Shown here in pieces: positions 54,498-63,648 of a stretch of DNA of 64,000 nt; position 1 is the first letter of the stretch; the number at the start of each line of letters is the position of its first letter. The DNA is from Flavobacteriales bacterium. GTDB taxonomy: Bacteria > Bacteroidota > Bacteroidia > Flavobacteriales_F > PHOS-HE28. The stretch lies in NCBI GenBank assembly GCA_016710965.1, contig JADJTW010000014.1, forward strand, positions 45,975-109,974, given 5' to 3'. The notes below the pieces were generated by a model. The model was given only the letters and a program-made list of their open reading frames with translations. It was not told the DNA's origin and did not search any database. The translations under genes and the position numbers were made by a program.

Positions 54498-55175
54498 ATG
54501 AACAACCAGGACACACGGATCGCACCCATCGGTGCATGGACCGGAATGATCGGATCGCTGTGCATGCTCTGCGGCGCGGCTATCTGGGGCGTTACCGGCG
54601 CGGATTTCGACACGGCGATGGTCGATGACGACATCGCCACCTACCTGACTACGGCGCGCGCCGGCCGCACGCTCTTGATCGCCAACCTTTCCGTGTGGAT
54701 CGTCGGCATCTTCCTCCTAGGCATCGCGGCCAGGATGATGTCGCTGTTGAGCAGCAACGCCCCTGTGCTGTCGCATCTGGTGCGCTACAACTACGGGGTG
54801 GCCATTCCATTGGTCATCGCTTCGTACATGGCCTGGATGGCTGTCGTAGTTCGCGCTGTGCCGATGGAAGCCCAAGTGGCTGGCCCTCTGGCCGAGGTGG
54901 TCGGTTGGTTCGGCGTGATGGCCGACTGGGTGGCCACGATCCTGGTGCTGGGCCTTGGGCCCATGCTGATCGTGCGGGCTGGCCAAGGACAATGGGTACC
55001 GCGCTGGCTGCACGTCTGGGGCCATCTCTGCCTGATCCCCGGTGCGCTCACGTTGCTTGCTATGTTCGCTGGCGGACTGCACACCTACGGCTTCGTGATC
55101 ATTCCCATCGGCATGGGCTGGATGATCGGTGCGTCCGTTGTGCTCTTCAAGCGCGCTGGCGCGAAGCAGGCCTGA
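54498..55175 (+). CDS. Six- or seven-helix integral membrane protein, hypothetical
   Basis: The 225-residue protein starts at ATG 54498 (MNNQDTRIAPIGAWTGMIGS). Helices are evident at about 12-33, 60-82, 95-118, 130-155, 165-190 and 195-218. No catalytic motif is evident; the arrangement recalls DUF4386-type proteins. Probably co-transcribed with the gene before it. Confidence 0.65.
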   Translation: MNNQDTRIAPIGAWTGMIGSLCMLCGAAIWGVTGADFDTAMVDDDIATYLTTARAGRTLLIANLSVWIVGIFLLGIAARMMSLLSSNAPVLSHLVRYNYGVAIPLVIASYMAWMAVVVRAVPMEAQVAGPLAEVVGWFGVMADWVATILVLGLGPMLIVRAGQGQWVPRWLHVWGHLCLIPGALTLLAMFAGGLHTYGFVIIPIGMGWMIGASVVLFKRAGAKQA

Positions 55176-55241
55176 GTCCCGCTTACGTTGGCAAGCGTGC
55201 AGCAGCCCTAAGCGCGCCACCAGTTCCACGCGGCGGTTCAG

Positions 55242-55514
55242 CTATTTTCCCTCGCCGGTGGTCGCCGTTACCACCGGCGTCTCCTTGGTGAGCACGTTGG
55301 TGAGGTAGACCCAGTCCGACTGCATGTTCCAGGTGATGCCGTTGGCTTGGAAGTGATCGGCGAGCGTGAGCAACTGCGCGCGGTTGGCCATGTAGAAGAG
55401 TGGGCCGTTCCATTGCGGAGTCTCCTCGTTGTGGGACACGAGGTCGAAGAGAACGGGCGGCTGTGCTTGAGCTGCGGCGCTCCACAGCATGAACAGCAGG
55501 GTCTGAGGTTTCAT
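55242..55514 (-). pseudogene. N-terminal fragment of a polysaccharide-deacetylase-like secreted protein
   Basis: The 90-residue frame has a signal peptide (MKPQTLLFMLWSAAAQAQ) and the start of a larger family ('FDLVSHNEETPQWNGPLFYM', 'LADHFQANGITWNMQSDWVY'), then 'TGEGK' and a stop. Full-length relatives as I recall them continue for a few hundred residues through 'PHSHE'-type metal-binding motifs, none of which occur in the about 65 nt between this stop and the next gene. I infer a 3' truncation. Confidence 0.55.
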
Positions 55515-55701
55515 CTATCGGCTTTGATGTTCGGATGTGCGTGCGCCGCGATGGTTCAATGCAGAAGCCAACGAAAGATAGGATCGGCCCCTTTGCATGA
55601 TCGCGGGATCAGCCCTGACGAGGCTGCGTTCGGCCCACCTCCCCCGAAATATCAATGCACCCACTGCCGTCGCCGCAACGTCCGATCCTACCTTTCCATC
55701 C

Positions 55702-56838
55702 GTGCGCTGCGCAATACTGTTGTTCACCTTGCTGATCCGGATCCCGTTGCTCGCGCAGCAGCCCGAAGGGACCCCAGCGCACGTAGGCTATGCGGATACG
55801 CTCCTGTTCAACGACGGCCTGCGTTACGCGGCCTTCGGTTACGATGGCCCTGCGCCTTTGTTCGTGCAGGTGTGGTACCCGATGCACGACGATCCCGGCT
55901 CGGCGGCCTTGCGTTATGCGGACCTCCGCACGCGCACGCTGCACGGCCCCTTGCGCCGCGTATACGATGAGTTGCTCCTGCGCATGGATTCCGCCTTCAT
56001 CGAATACGACCTGCGCTATCCCTTCGACGGTGATGTGCCCATCGACTACGCACCATTCACGGAGCAGCAGGTGAAGGACAGCCTCTTCGCCCTGCCCACC
56101 ACCGCCCATCGCGCAATGCTCCCAACGGCGCTGAGCCTTCCGGTGATCGTGTACCACCACGGATCGCAAGGCATGAGCGACGAGAACGTGCGCATGGCCG
56201 AGCACTTCGCGGCGAACGGCTTCGTCTTCCTCTCGTGCAACTTCCACTGGCCGCTGGAGCACGGCATGTATGGCACCCCGCTCGTGTGGGAGCCGGACAC
56301 GGGTTCCATCCGCACTGTGCTCCGCTTCGCGCGCGAACTCGCCAACGGCAACAAGGTCTTCTACATCGGCCATAGCTGGGGCGCGCAGGAAGGCTGGTGC
56401 ACGCTGCACGAGCCCGGCCTCGCCGACGGCTTCGTGAGCCTGGAGACCACCATGGAATGGAAGACCGATACCACAGAGGTGCGCGACAAGTGGCCGTACG
56501 TCCTCGATGCCATCACCACGCAGCATTACCCGATGCCCATCCTGATGGTGGCCGATACGGAAGGCGAACCGCCGTTCCAGATGTTCAAAGGTGTGCACGG
56601 CGAGCTACGCTACCTCGATCCGAAGAAGCCCTTCGCACACGAGAACTACACCAGCGCCTACCTGATGCGGTCGCAGGGTGCGGGAGGCTTCAATGTTCCC
56701 GATCGAGCAGCCTTGCGGGAACAGGAAGTGGTGTACGAAGCGCTGCTGGACGAACTGTTGGCGTTCCTTCAAGGGCACGTCGCGATGTCCACACAGCGCA
56801 AGGCGGATCCCCAAAGCGACTTCTTCCATCGTCGCTGA
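55702..56838 (+). CDS. Exported alpha/beta hydrolase (PAF-acetylhydrolase-like)
   Basis: The 378-residue protein is read from GTG 55702, which gives a signal peptide (MRCAILLFTLLIRIPLLAQ); the ATG at 55597 is the longest alternative but has no signal at its start. Early 'PLFVQVWYPMHDD' and 'SLPVIVYHHGSQGMSDEN' are typical of platelet-activating-factor acetylhydrolase-like enzymes. The nucleophile elbow is 'YIGHSWGAQEG' (Ser). Asp in 'LMVADTEGEPP' and His in 'PFAHENYTSAY' plausibly complete the triad. Substrate is unknown; likely a periplasmic or extracellular esterase. Confidence 0.82.
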   Translation: MRCAILLFTLLIRIPLLAQQPEGTPAHVGYADTLLFNDGLRYAAFGYDGPAPLFVQVWYPMHDDPGSAALRYADLRTRTLHGPLRRVYDELLLRMDSAFIEYDLRYPFDGDVPIDYAPFTEQQVKDSLFALPTTAHRAMLPTALSLPVIVYHHGSQGMSDENVRMAEHFAANGFVFLSCNFHWPLEHGMYGTPLVWEPDTGSIRTVLRFARELANGNKVFYIGHSWGAQEGWCTLHEPGLADGFVSLETTMEWKTDTTEVRDKWPYVLDAITTQHYPMPILMVADTEGEPPFQMFKGVHGELRYLDPKKPFAHENYTSAYLMRSQGAGGFNVPDRAALREQEVVYEALLDELLAFLQGHVAMSTQRKADPQSDFFHRR

Positions 56839-56925
56839 ACACTTTCAGCAGGCAGGCCTTCCTCCTGCGAGCCGCCGCACAGCAGCTGGCACGTTCGCGG
56901 CGTGAGCGCGCGTGGTGGAGCAAGT

Positions 56926-57336
56926 CGTTGGGACAGGTCCGTCACTCGATCGTGTGACGGCGCAGGATGTTGGGACAGGTCCGCCGCTCGATCGTGTGAC
57001 GGCGCAGGATGTTGGGACATGCCCGCCGCTCGATCGTGTGACGGCGCAGGATGTTGGGACACGCCCGCCACTCGATCGAGTGACGACGCAGGATGTTGGG
57101 ACACGCCCGCCACTCGATCGTGTGACGACGCAGGATGTTGGGACACGCCCGCCGCTCGATCGTGTGACGACGCAGGATGTTGGGACAGGTCCGTCACACC
57201 ATCGACTGACGGCAGAAGATGTTGGGACACGCTCGCCACCACCTGGGGTGTGGGCGCTGCCCGTTGATCCGATGCCGCAGGATGTTGGGACAGCGGCGCC
57301 AGCATCGATCATGACGCCACAACACGTTGGGACAGC
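56926..57336. repeat. 42-bp tandem repeat array (minisatellite)
   Basis: The 9-mer GTTGGGACA recurs at 56928, 56970, 57012, 57054, 57096, 57138, 57180 and 57222 with an exact 42-bp period, then at 57285 (+63) and 57327 (+42). Complete units read GTTGGGACA-cGCCCGCCaCTCGATCGtGTGAC-gaCGCAGGAT. The centre holds an imperfect palindrome around CGATCG, with GTCAC/GTGAC arms in the first unit. The last units are diverged. Because 42 is divisible by 3, four of the six frames stay open across the array (for example a 14-residue VGTRPPLDRVTTQD repeat), so the frames themselves are weak evidence of coding. The rest of 56839-57476 shows nothing clear. Confidence 0.9.
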
Positions 57337-57476
57337 CACCTTATCACCATGTCCAACCGTCGCGTCCTTTACAAGGCCCCCACTCTTCCGTTATTTTCAT
57401 CAAGCGAGCGACCTGTGCAGCCTGTGCATAGGCCTTGTTGCGCGGCCGCTCCCCTGCACACGAGCAACGTACCACC

Positions 57477-58112
57477 ATGATCCAGAACACCCTTACCGTG
57501 GTCTTCGGCACCAAGCGCCTGCCCGCCGACCAACTCGTCGCCAAGGGCCGCAACCATGTGCATATGATCATGGGCAATCCGCGCTTTCCGGAGCTGCAAA
57601 CCCTCCTACCCCCCCTGGCCACGGCGTGCGACGTGCTCGACGCGGCCGACCAGCATTACCGCTTCAACCGCGGGCGTGTGGACCGCGTGAAGCGCAACAA
57701 GGCGCAAGCCCTGGTGGTCATGCTCATCAACCGGTTGGGCAATGGTGTACGGGTCTACTCGCACAACGACCGCGAGGCCATCCTCAGCGCGGGCTTCACC
57801 GCCAAACGCAAGCGCCAGCCCAGCCAGCCCATGCCTGCGCCTCCCCGCCTGCGCGCCACACCCACCGAACACACCGGCACCGTTCGCCTCAACTGGGGGG
57901 GCGTGCGCAACAAACGCGCCTACCGGATCGAGTTCAACCTGGGCGACATCAGCGATGCCGTGGGGTGGAAGGACCTGCTCGATACCGGAAGGAACCACTG
58001 CATCATCCCACACTTGCCGCCCGGTGCCTTCTGCTCCTTCCGTGTCTCGGCCATTGGCGCATTGGGGCCCGGGCCTGTCAGCGATGTGGCCACCGTGAAG
58101 GTGCCCTGGTGA
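57477..58112 (+). CDS. Fibronectin type III-domain protein
   Basis: The 211-residue protein starts at ATG 57477 (MIQNTLTVVFGTKRLPADQL). The N-terminal about 100 residues are helical and basic ('YRFNRGRVDRVKRNKAQALV'). A Pro-rich linker (about 115-125) leads into an Fn3-like domain ('TGTVRLNWGGVRNKRAYRIE' ... 'FCSFRVSAIGALGPGPVSDV'). No signal peptide is evident, so it may be cytoplasmic. It follows the 42-bp array by about 140 nt; whether the array acts on it is unknown. Confidence 0.75.
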   Translation: MIQNTLTVVFGTKRLPADQLVAKGRNHVHMIMGNPRFPELQTLLPPLATACDVLDAADQHYRFNRGRVDRVKRNKAQALVVMLINRLGNGVRVYSHNDREAILSAGFTAKRKRQPSQPMPAPPRLRATPTEHTGTVRLNWGGVRNKRAYRIEFNLGDISDAVGWKDLLDTGRNHCIIPHLPPGAFCSFRVSAIGALGPGPVSDVATVKVPW

Positions 58113-58295
58113 TCGCAACTGCGATCCATGGCGGACGAAAGAGCAGTGTTTCAACACATGGCTGATCGGGTGCGTTGACTTCCATCCACCGACGTGCGAT
58201 CAATTGCTCGACCCCTGGGCACAGCCTGCATCAGGTGCACACCAGGCCCATCGACGTGAACAAAGTGCCCTTTTCGATCATCGTCCGTTGGATGA

Positions 58296-58388
58296 ATGAA
58301 ATTCTGGGCCGGCGTCACCGACGACGAATGGTTCCCGTTCCTCGCTGCGCGCGGCTTGGATGAGGTGAACTTCTGGCGGCCATCCTAA
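58296..58388 (+). pseudogene. 30-codon stub of an HNH-endonuclease-like gene
   Basis: ATG at 58296 opens MKFWAGVTDDEWFPFLAARG followed by 'LDEVNFWRPS' and TAA. This is, to my recognition, the conserved N-terminus of a family of HNH-endonuclease proteins (M-[KR]-F-W-x-G-V-T-D-x-x-W-F-x-x-L ... D-E-V-N-F-W-x-P). The following base run encodes no more of it. The stub ends 10 nt before the next gene. It reads as a deletion remnant. Confidence 0.6.
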
Positions 58389-58393
58389 CTTCG
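58386..58393 (+). promoter_or_regulatory. -7 box directly before the aspartic protease gene
   Basis: TAACTTCG ends 5 nt before the ATG at 58399. The box overlaps the stop codon of the HNH stub. Confidence 0.35.
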
Positions 58394-58398
58394 GACCT

Positions 58399-58779
58399 AT
58401 GGGCGTAGACAACGGACACCTGCAACTGAAGAACCCACGCCTGGCTGACCTTGCTGGGGTGGAAGTGGTCGCGCTAGTCGATACGGGCGCGCTGCATCTC
58501 TGCATCCCTGATCATGTCCGCATTCAACTCAAGTTGGAAGCCATCGACGAAAAGGAAGTGACGCTGGCCGATGGATCGAAGCAGCTCGTTCCTTACGTGG
58601 GACCCGTCGAGATCAAGTTCAAGAACCGCACGGGCTTCGCCGGGGCATTGGTGTTGGGCACGCAAGTGTTGCTCGGTGCGATCCCCATGGAGGACATGGA
58701 CCTGATCGTGATCCCGAAAACGCGCACCGTGGACGTGAACCCGGACAGCCCGAACATCGCGTCGAGCATTGTGATGTAG
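58399..58779 (+). CDS. Clan AA (retropepsin-like) aspartic protease-like protein
   Basis: The 126-residue protein has the active-site signature 'VVALVDTGALHLCIPDHV' (D-T-G, residues 28-30). The flap-like 'VTLADGSKQLVPYVGPVEI' and the second hydrophobic-hydrophobic-G segment 'QVLLGAIPMEDMDLIV' follow, as in single-domain bacterial clan AA proteases. Such proteins act as dimers. They are frequent in small accessory modules of bacteria; the target is unknown. Confidence 0.85.
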   Translation: MGVDNGHLQLKNPRLADLAGVEVVALVDTGALHLCIPDHVRIQLKLEAIDEKEVTLADGSKQLVPYVGPVEIKFKNRTGFAGALVLGTQVLLGAIPMEDMDLIVIPKTRTVDVNPDSPNIASSIVM

Positions 58780-58839
58780 ACGTGGCGCTGTGCCTAGGCG
58801 ACCATCCCGTGCCCTCGGCAGTCAGGCAGCGCCATCCGC

Positions 58840-59571
58840 TCACCCATGCACCCGCCATGCGATGGCCCGCGTGGCGTAGCGCATGTCCACCGGCCCATGG
58901 GGGCTTGTGGTATCCAACAGCGCCTCCAACGCTTGGAGGAAAGCCGGGATGTCGGCCACACCGTGCTTCACGTAGGAGCTGCTCAGCGCCAGGTTGCGCA
59001 CACGCTCGCGGTCCATGGGCACGGCGTGCATGAACGCACGGACTTCCGCATGCGGCGCTCGCTCACGGATGGCGTTGATCGTCCGGCCTGCGCGCTCGTT
59101 CACCTCGTACTGTGTGGACCACGTGCGCAGCAAGGTCTCATAGCCTTGCATGAAGGGCGTGTCCTCCAGGCGCACGTTCCAGAAGGCCACGCACGCGGAG
59201 CGCGGGGTGCCGATGCGCTCCACTTCGGCGAAGGTGCGGTCCAGGTGGAACCAATGGAAGGCCTGCGCGGCGATGATCAGATCGGCGCACGCATCGGGCA
59301 GGCCGGTATGCTCGCTGGTCCCCACCCGATAGTCCTGCGCACCCTCCGCGCGTGCCGTGGCCAACATGTCCGCGTTGGGGTCGATGCCGATCACCGGGTG
59401 GCCGGTGGTTGCGAAAAGGCGCGTGGAGATGCCTGTGCCGCAGCCCAGGTCCACGATCAAGCCGGGGGCCGGAGCCTGTTCCAAGCACCAACGCACCAGC
59501 TCCGGTGGATAGGTGGGCCGCGCCTGCCCGTAGATGTTGGCCAGGCCGGTGAAGCGTTCGGTGGATCGCAC
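58840..59571 (-). CDS. Class I SAM-dependent methyltransferase
   Basis: The 243-residue protein begins 'MRSTERFTGLANIYGQARPTYP', typical of a family of small-molecule methyltransferases. SAM motifs: 'LIVDLGCGTGISTRLFA', 'VIGIDPNADML' and 'DLIIAAQAFHWFHLDRTFAE'. The substrate is unknown. A -7 box TAGCTTCG lies about 20 nt upstream on the minus strand (59591-59598). It borders the inverted-repeat insert on the left. Confidence 0.9.
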   Translation of the reverse strand: MRSTERFTGLANIYGQARPTYPPELVRWCLEQAPAPGLIVDLGCGTGISTRLFATTGHPVIGIDPNADMLATARAEGAQDYRVGTSEHTGLPDACADLIIAAQAFHWFHLDRTFAEVERIGTPRSACVAFWNVRLEDTPFMQGYETLLRTWSTQYEVNERAGRTINAIRERAPHAEVRAFMHAVPMDRERVRNLALSSSYVKHGVADIPAFLQALEALLDTTSPHGPVDMRYATRAIAWRVHG

Positions 59572-59678
59572 AGTGGTTTGCGGGCTGAGGCGAAGCTACG
59601 TGCGCGACTAGCGCGGGCACTTGCCGAACTTGCCATTGTACTTGCAGATGGCGCTGGGGCGAGGGCCTGAGCTTCTCG

Positions 59679-59780
59679 GAAGAGTGGGCGTGCCCTCGCA
59701 AAGCCTCGGGTCGCGCTTTCCACGGCAAGTCCTCGCCGGATTACCGGCTGTGGGCTTTCCGCTTCAATCGCTCACGCGAA
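59679..59780 (-). repeat. Left inverted structured repeat of the NACHT insert
   Basis: Read on the minus strand it begins TTCGCGTGAGCGATTGAAGC and ends past GAGGCTTT. It aligns over about 100 bp with the + strand at 63649-63750. Inside is the hairpin GCCGG-ATTA-CCGGC, enclosed by AAAGCC/GGCTTT. The outer flank encodes an orphan 48-residue frame ending 'CKYNGKFGKCPR' (stop 59608-59610) with no start codon. Confidence 0.75.
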
Positions 59781-59831
59781 ATGCGGGCTTACCGGTCAGC
59801 TGGCTTGTCCCGCACGAGATTCAAAATCCGG

Positions 59832-62800
59832 TTAGACCTTCGTTCCCTGTACTGGGTCAAACCAGCGATCGCTTGCTGCTATAGATCCGACAGCCTTTTG
59901 TTTGCTAAAGGCATGGTTACGGCAGGCGCGTTCAGCCAGAGAGGCGATGATTCTCGGATACTCTGTATTTCGCCTCATGATTTTCTGAGCGACTGTATTT
60001 GGAATTACCACGGTTCGTTCCAATTCTCGCTGGCGTCGGCTCAGACCTTCATCTGATTCGGAAATCTCGGCATACAGAACTCTGATTGATTCAAGCTGCT
60101 TCTCATTGCCTGGGTTGTCCAGGTAGTGTTGAATCATATAACTGAGTTTTACACCCCTTCCTATAGTCGGAACTGCGTTAAGCATCGACTTCGGAGAATT
60201 GAAAACTGCCATTCTACCATCACTCGAGTATCTCTTACTCAAAAGGAACCTTAACCTATCACTAATGCCGGATCCTTCCAGGTCTTTCTCAAACGCGAGT
60301 TGTTGCTTACGCGTCCATTCATGAATATGCGAGGTATTTGTCAATCCATGCGCTAGATCGGCATACTGCTCATCGGTGAGGTGCTGAACCAAGGAGTCAA
60401 TGGTGGGGCAAATGTCAACCAGCGTTCGGGGTGTTACCCATGTCAGGGCTATCAACAACTTGAGCATTAGCTCATCTGAACTTCCAAGTTATTCTTGCCA
60501 GTAAGACACGTTTCCAGAACGCAGCCGAGCATGACGGACTCTTCTGCACAAGGAAACAGAGCCATTAGCCCAAAGCCCCAAATTCATCGCAAGTCTCCAG
60601 ACCGCGATTTGATTGACGCAACAATACGCGATAACGCTCAGACTGAAAGCATCTCCCCCAAATGCTCCGTGCGCTCTCAATCAGCAGGTCCCAGCTAGTT
60701 AGGCTACTAGCCCAGTTGCCAACAGTCTCTTCCAATGCCGGACTCGCGCGTCGAATGAACTCGCTTATCTGCACGTCAATATCGTCCTTGGCGTCAAAGT
60801 CCGTAATCAACCTTGTCTTAGCTGGTGTGTGATAGTCTCGGTAGAACCGTTGCGAGACAAACTGTACGAAAGGAACGTTTCCATCTGGTCTCCCAAACAC
60901 ACTAGACAGGCTGTACTTATGCAAAATCGCACTCAAACTAAATAGGCCACCTTTTCTTTCATTTCGATCAAAAACGATTATGCGATTCCGAAGTATTCCA
61001 TCCAAGGTGAGCTTTTTCAACTCAACATTTTCATTAATCATGTCCAATTGATTCGCACGAATGAGAATCTGGATTCTCTTTGATGACCGACGCGTGTCAT
61101 TTCGCGCAACAAGACCACTTAATGTATCCCTATCAACTAAATGCAATATGCCCAGTGATATCCATAAGACAACCACTGCGTTCTACGGTCGTCATCAATT
61201 GATGCTAATCTCTTTAGCCACAGTTCAGGAATATTGAAATGATTGTTCCGAACAAGATGGATGAGCTCCAAAGCATAGTCGCTCTTGGGGGAATTTCTCC
61301 AGTTCTGAAAGCAAGCTCGGACGAGGGCCTCTACCGCATTCGAGGGGAAGGCTAATGTTTGTTCCATCCGACGCGTAAGGCCCTTGTCCTACAGTGCTTC
61401 CGGTACTGACTCCTTCTATCAGGATTGATGCCACTTCCCGCATTAGAATGGGATACTGCGTAAACACCCCAATCGGACAGTATCTGCGCTGTAAGGGCGC
61501 TTGGGTAGTGAGTGTACTTCAATAGCGGGTCGCCCTGTAGCACCCTCAGCTGCTGTATTAGCATGGGCAGTTCGCCCTTGTCGAAGCAACCCGCAAAGAA
61601 GCGTGTCACATTCTGCCAGTAGCCGTTCCTGGCTATGGCGTCGAATCTATCCGGTTTTGTTCCAGCCCTTTCAAACCCAGCGGGTGAGTGTGGTGCAGTC
61701 ACATAGAGATACTTGGCGCAGAAGTACTCTTAGAGGGTTGGACTTCGAACTCATATGTGCCTTGCACTCTAGAGGCAAGAGCACACCCGATCCTTTACCA
61801 CATCGAAGAGACTATCGGTGATGCTCGCATCGTGGCCTTCTGATGTGAGGTATTCGCGCAATCGGCTTTTGAGTGCGTCGATATGGATCGAGCCGCTATT
61901 CTTATAAAGCTCGGCCTCGGAATGAAGGATTCATCCTAAATAACGATGAATGTCAATGATGAGGTCCCTGTTGTCACGTATGACCGCGCTCTTTTCTGAT
62001 TCTCGGTCAAACAACAAGCTCACGTAGCTATCGTAAAGTGCCGTGCGCTTGTTCGGCAAAGACTCACCCTTGTGCGCAGCGCTAATGAATATTGCGAGCT
62101 GCATTGGACTCTTGGCAAGGTCACGCAGGTGTGGCATTTCGAGCTTCTCACGCACAAGACGGTTAATCTCCAGCTTCCTTTCCATCCAGCTTATTGGCTT
62201 TGATCCATTTATCGACGTACTCTTTCGTTAAAGCCCGGGTGACCTCAGTCAATTCAAAGTGTGGGAATGCATCCTCGCTGAACCCAACAGATTCAGAGAA
62301 TACGGAGGACGGCTCGTTACAATAACCTGTATGGATGGGCAATTTTCGTTGAGCCGAGTCAGCCCCTTGTTGATGCACTCTATGACTTCTCTACGGGCCG
62401 GGGCAGTGGCAATCTCATCAAAGCCGTCGAACACAAAGAGAACTGCGCTGGACCGGAAGATTGCTAAGAGGTCACTTGAGTTGAGGTCAAATACATGTGA
62501 GTGGGAAAGCAACATGTGCAACAAGAAATGCCTCAAGCGAGTTTCGCCATAGATGCTTGAATGTCTTGGGTCAATTATCCCTTCGTACGGATTGCGCTGC
62601 TCTACCCAAGCAGCAATATGCCTGAGGTCGACCTTGAATGGCAGACGTATCGGGGCTTCCCGAAGTGAACTAGGAAGCAAGGCTATATCGCCATCTCGAT
62701 TGAGAAGCCGGGCTCTATGAACCTGAGAAACATATTGGGCAATTGTGGATTTGCCTTGCCCCGGTCCACCTTCCAGCAGAATTCGTCCAATTCTGTCCTG

Positions 62801-63589
62801 GACCAGAGGATGAAGTAGGAAGCTAGCAGCACCAACCCACGTCTCATCATCTTCTGGAGTGATATGCTCTGTCCGGAGTGTATTGCGGAAGTGGTTGTCG
62901 AGTTGGTGAAGAGCAGAGCGCAGGCGCTTGTCTTTCGAATTCCATTTCTTCAATCGAATCGGCACATCAGTGAATAGATCGAACAGGCGATTCTGCAAAT
63001 CAATTTGCTTGAACTTGACTTCGTTGTCAGAACTGTATTGGTCAGCCAAATAGGCTCGAATCACGCTTTCTCGACGTTCCTTGTTTTCATGGATATGGTC
63101 AAACAGAATGCTATTGAAGACATCATGGCCGTTTATGATTTGCGGGTATGACCAGAGAAAAAGGATCCTTTTCCACGAGTCGTGAGAGATCATCACGCCA
63201 CCAACACAGTGATGGAATTGTAATGTGCTTTTTAGTAGCGCTGAAACTTTGTCTATGGAGCCGGCATCCAAGTGTGCGGTTCCTTTGACGTTGGTTATGA
63301 GATGGAATGAAATGGCCCTTTGGGAACCAACAAACCTTGGGTGCCTCCGCTTCAACTTGCTCAATCAGCCACTTGTGGGTCTTCAATGTGTGGAATAGTT
63401 GCGGACGTACTTCACCTGGAAATACCCGGAAATTCTTGTTCCCAGTGTCAGAGACGTAGGCAATGGAGTCTCTTCCACCGTCGGGTTGACCAACCGGGAA
63501 GGCCGGGTATTGGGATATTCCTTGCTTAGAAGCGAATGGCAGAACTGCTGAAAGCGTTCATCACCAAGGTTTTCATACAGATAGTCCAT
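59832..63589 (-). pseudogene. Broken PD-(D/E)XK nuclease-NACHT (STAND) defence-type gene
   Basis: Fragments of one protein of about 1,250 residues run from ATG 63589 (MDYLYENLGDERFQQFCHSL) to a stop at 59832. Order: an Mrr-like nuclease ('GQPDGGRDSIAYV' and 'FQVKYVRN', the D...QxK signature); 'FHLITNVKGTAHLDAGSIDK'; Walker A 'LEGGPGQGKSTIAQYV' (about 62744-62770); NACHT Walker B 'VLFVFDGFDEI' (about 62411-62443); 'VIVTSRP'; 'NKRTALYDSYVSLLFDRESE'; 'GTKPDRFDAIARN'; and a long helical C-terminus. Frame shifts occur near 63503, 63425, 63390, 63320, 62300, 62180, 61790, 61740, 61350, 61150 and 60580, with in-frame stops at 61931 and 60489. Base composition is clearly more A/T-rich than the flanks. 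Family members are antiphage NLR-like proteins; this copy is dead as read. Confidence 0.85.
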
Positions 63590-63648
63590 GCGGAAGTGTG
63601 GCTTTCTTGTGCTACCAACGTAGGAACTTACTTCGTTCCACATGTCAC

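Noticed and set aside
56926..57336. CRISPR array
   Set aside because: Period is regular but the units are repeats throughout, with no unique spacers, and no cas genes are near.
56769..58165. Long open frames on both strands across the 42-bp array (178, 164, 121 and 417 codons)
   Set aside because: A 42-bp unit keeps four frames open at once; none has a recognisable domain in the array or convincing start signals.
59138..59728. 196-codon minus frame spanning the methyltransferase and left repeat
   Set aside because: It is out of frame with the real methyltransferase and has His/Arg/Gln-rich shadow composition.
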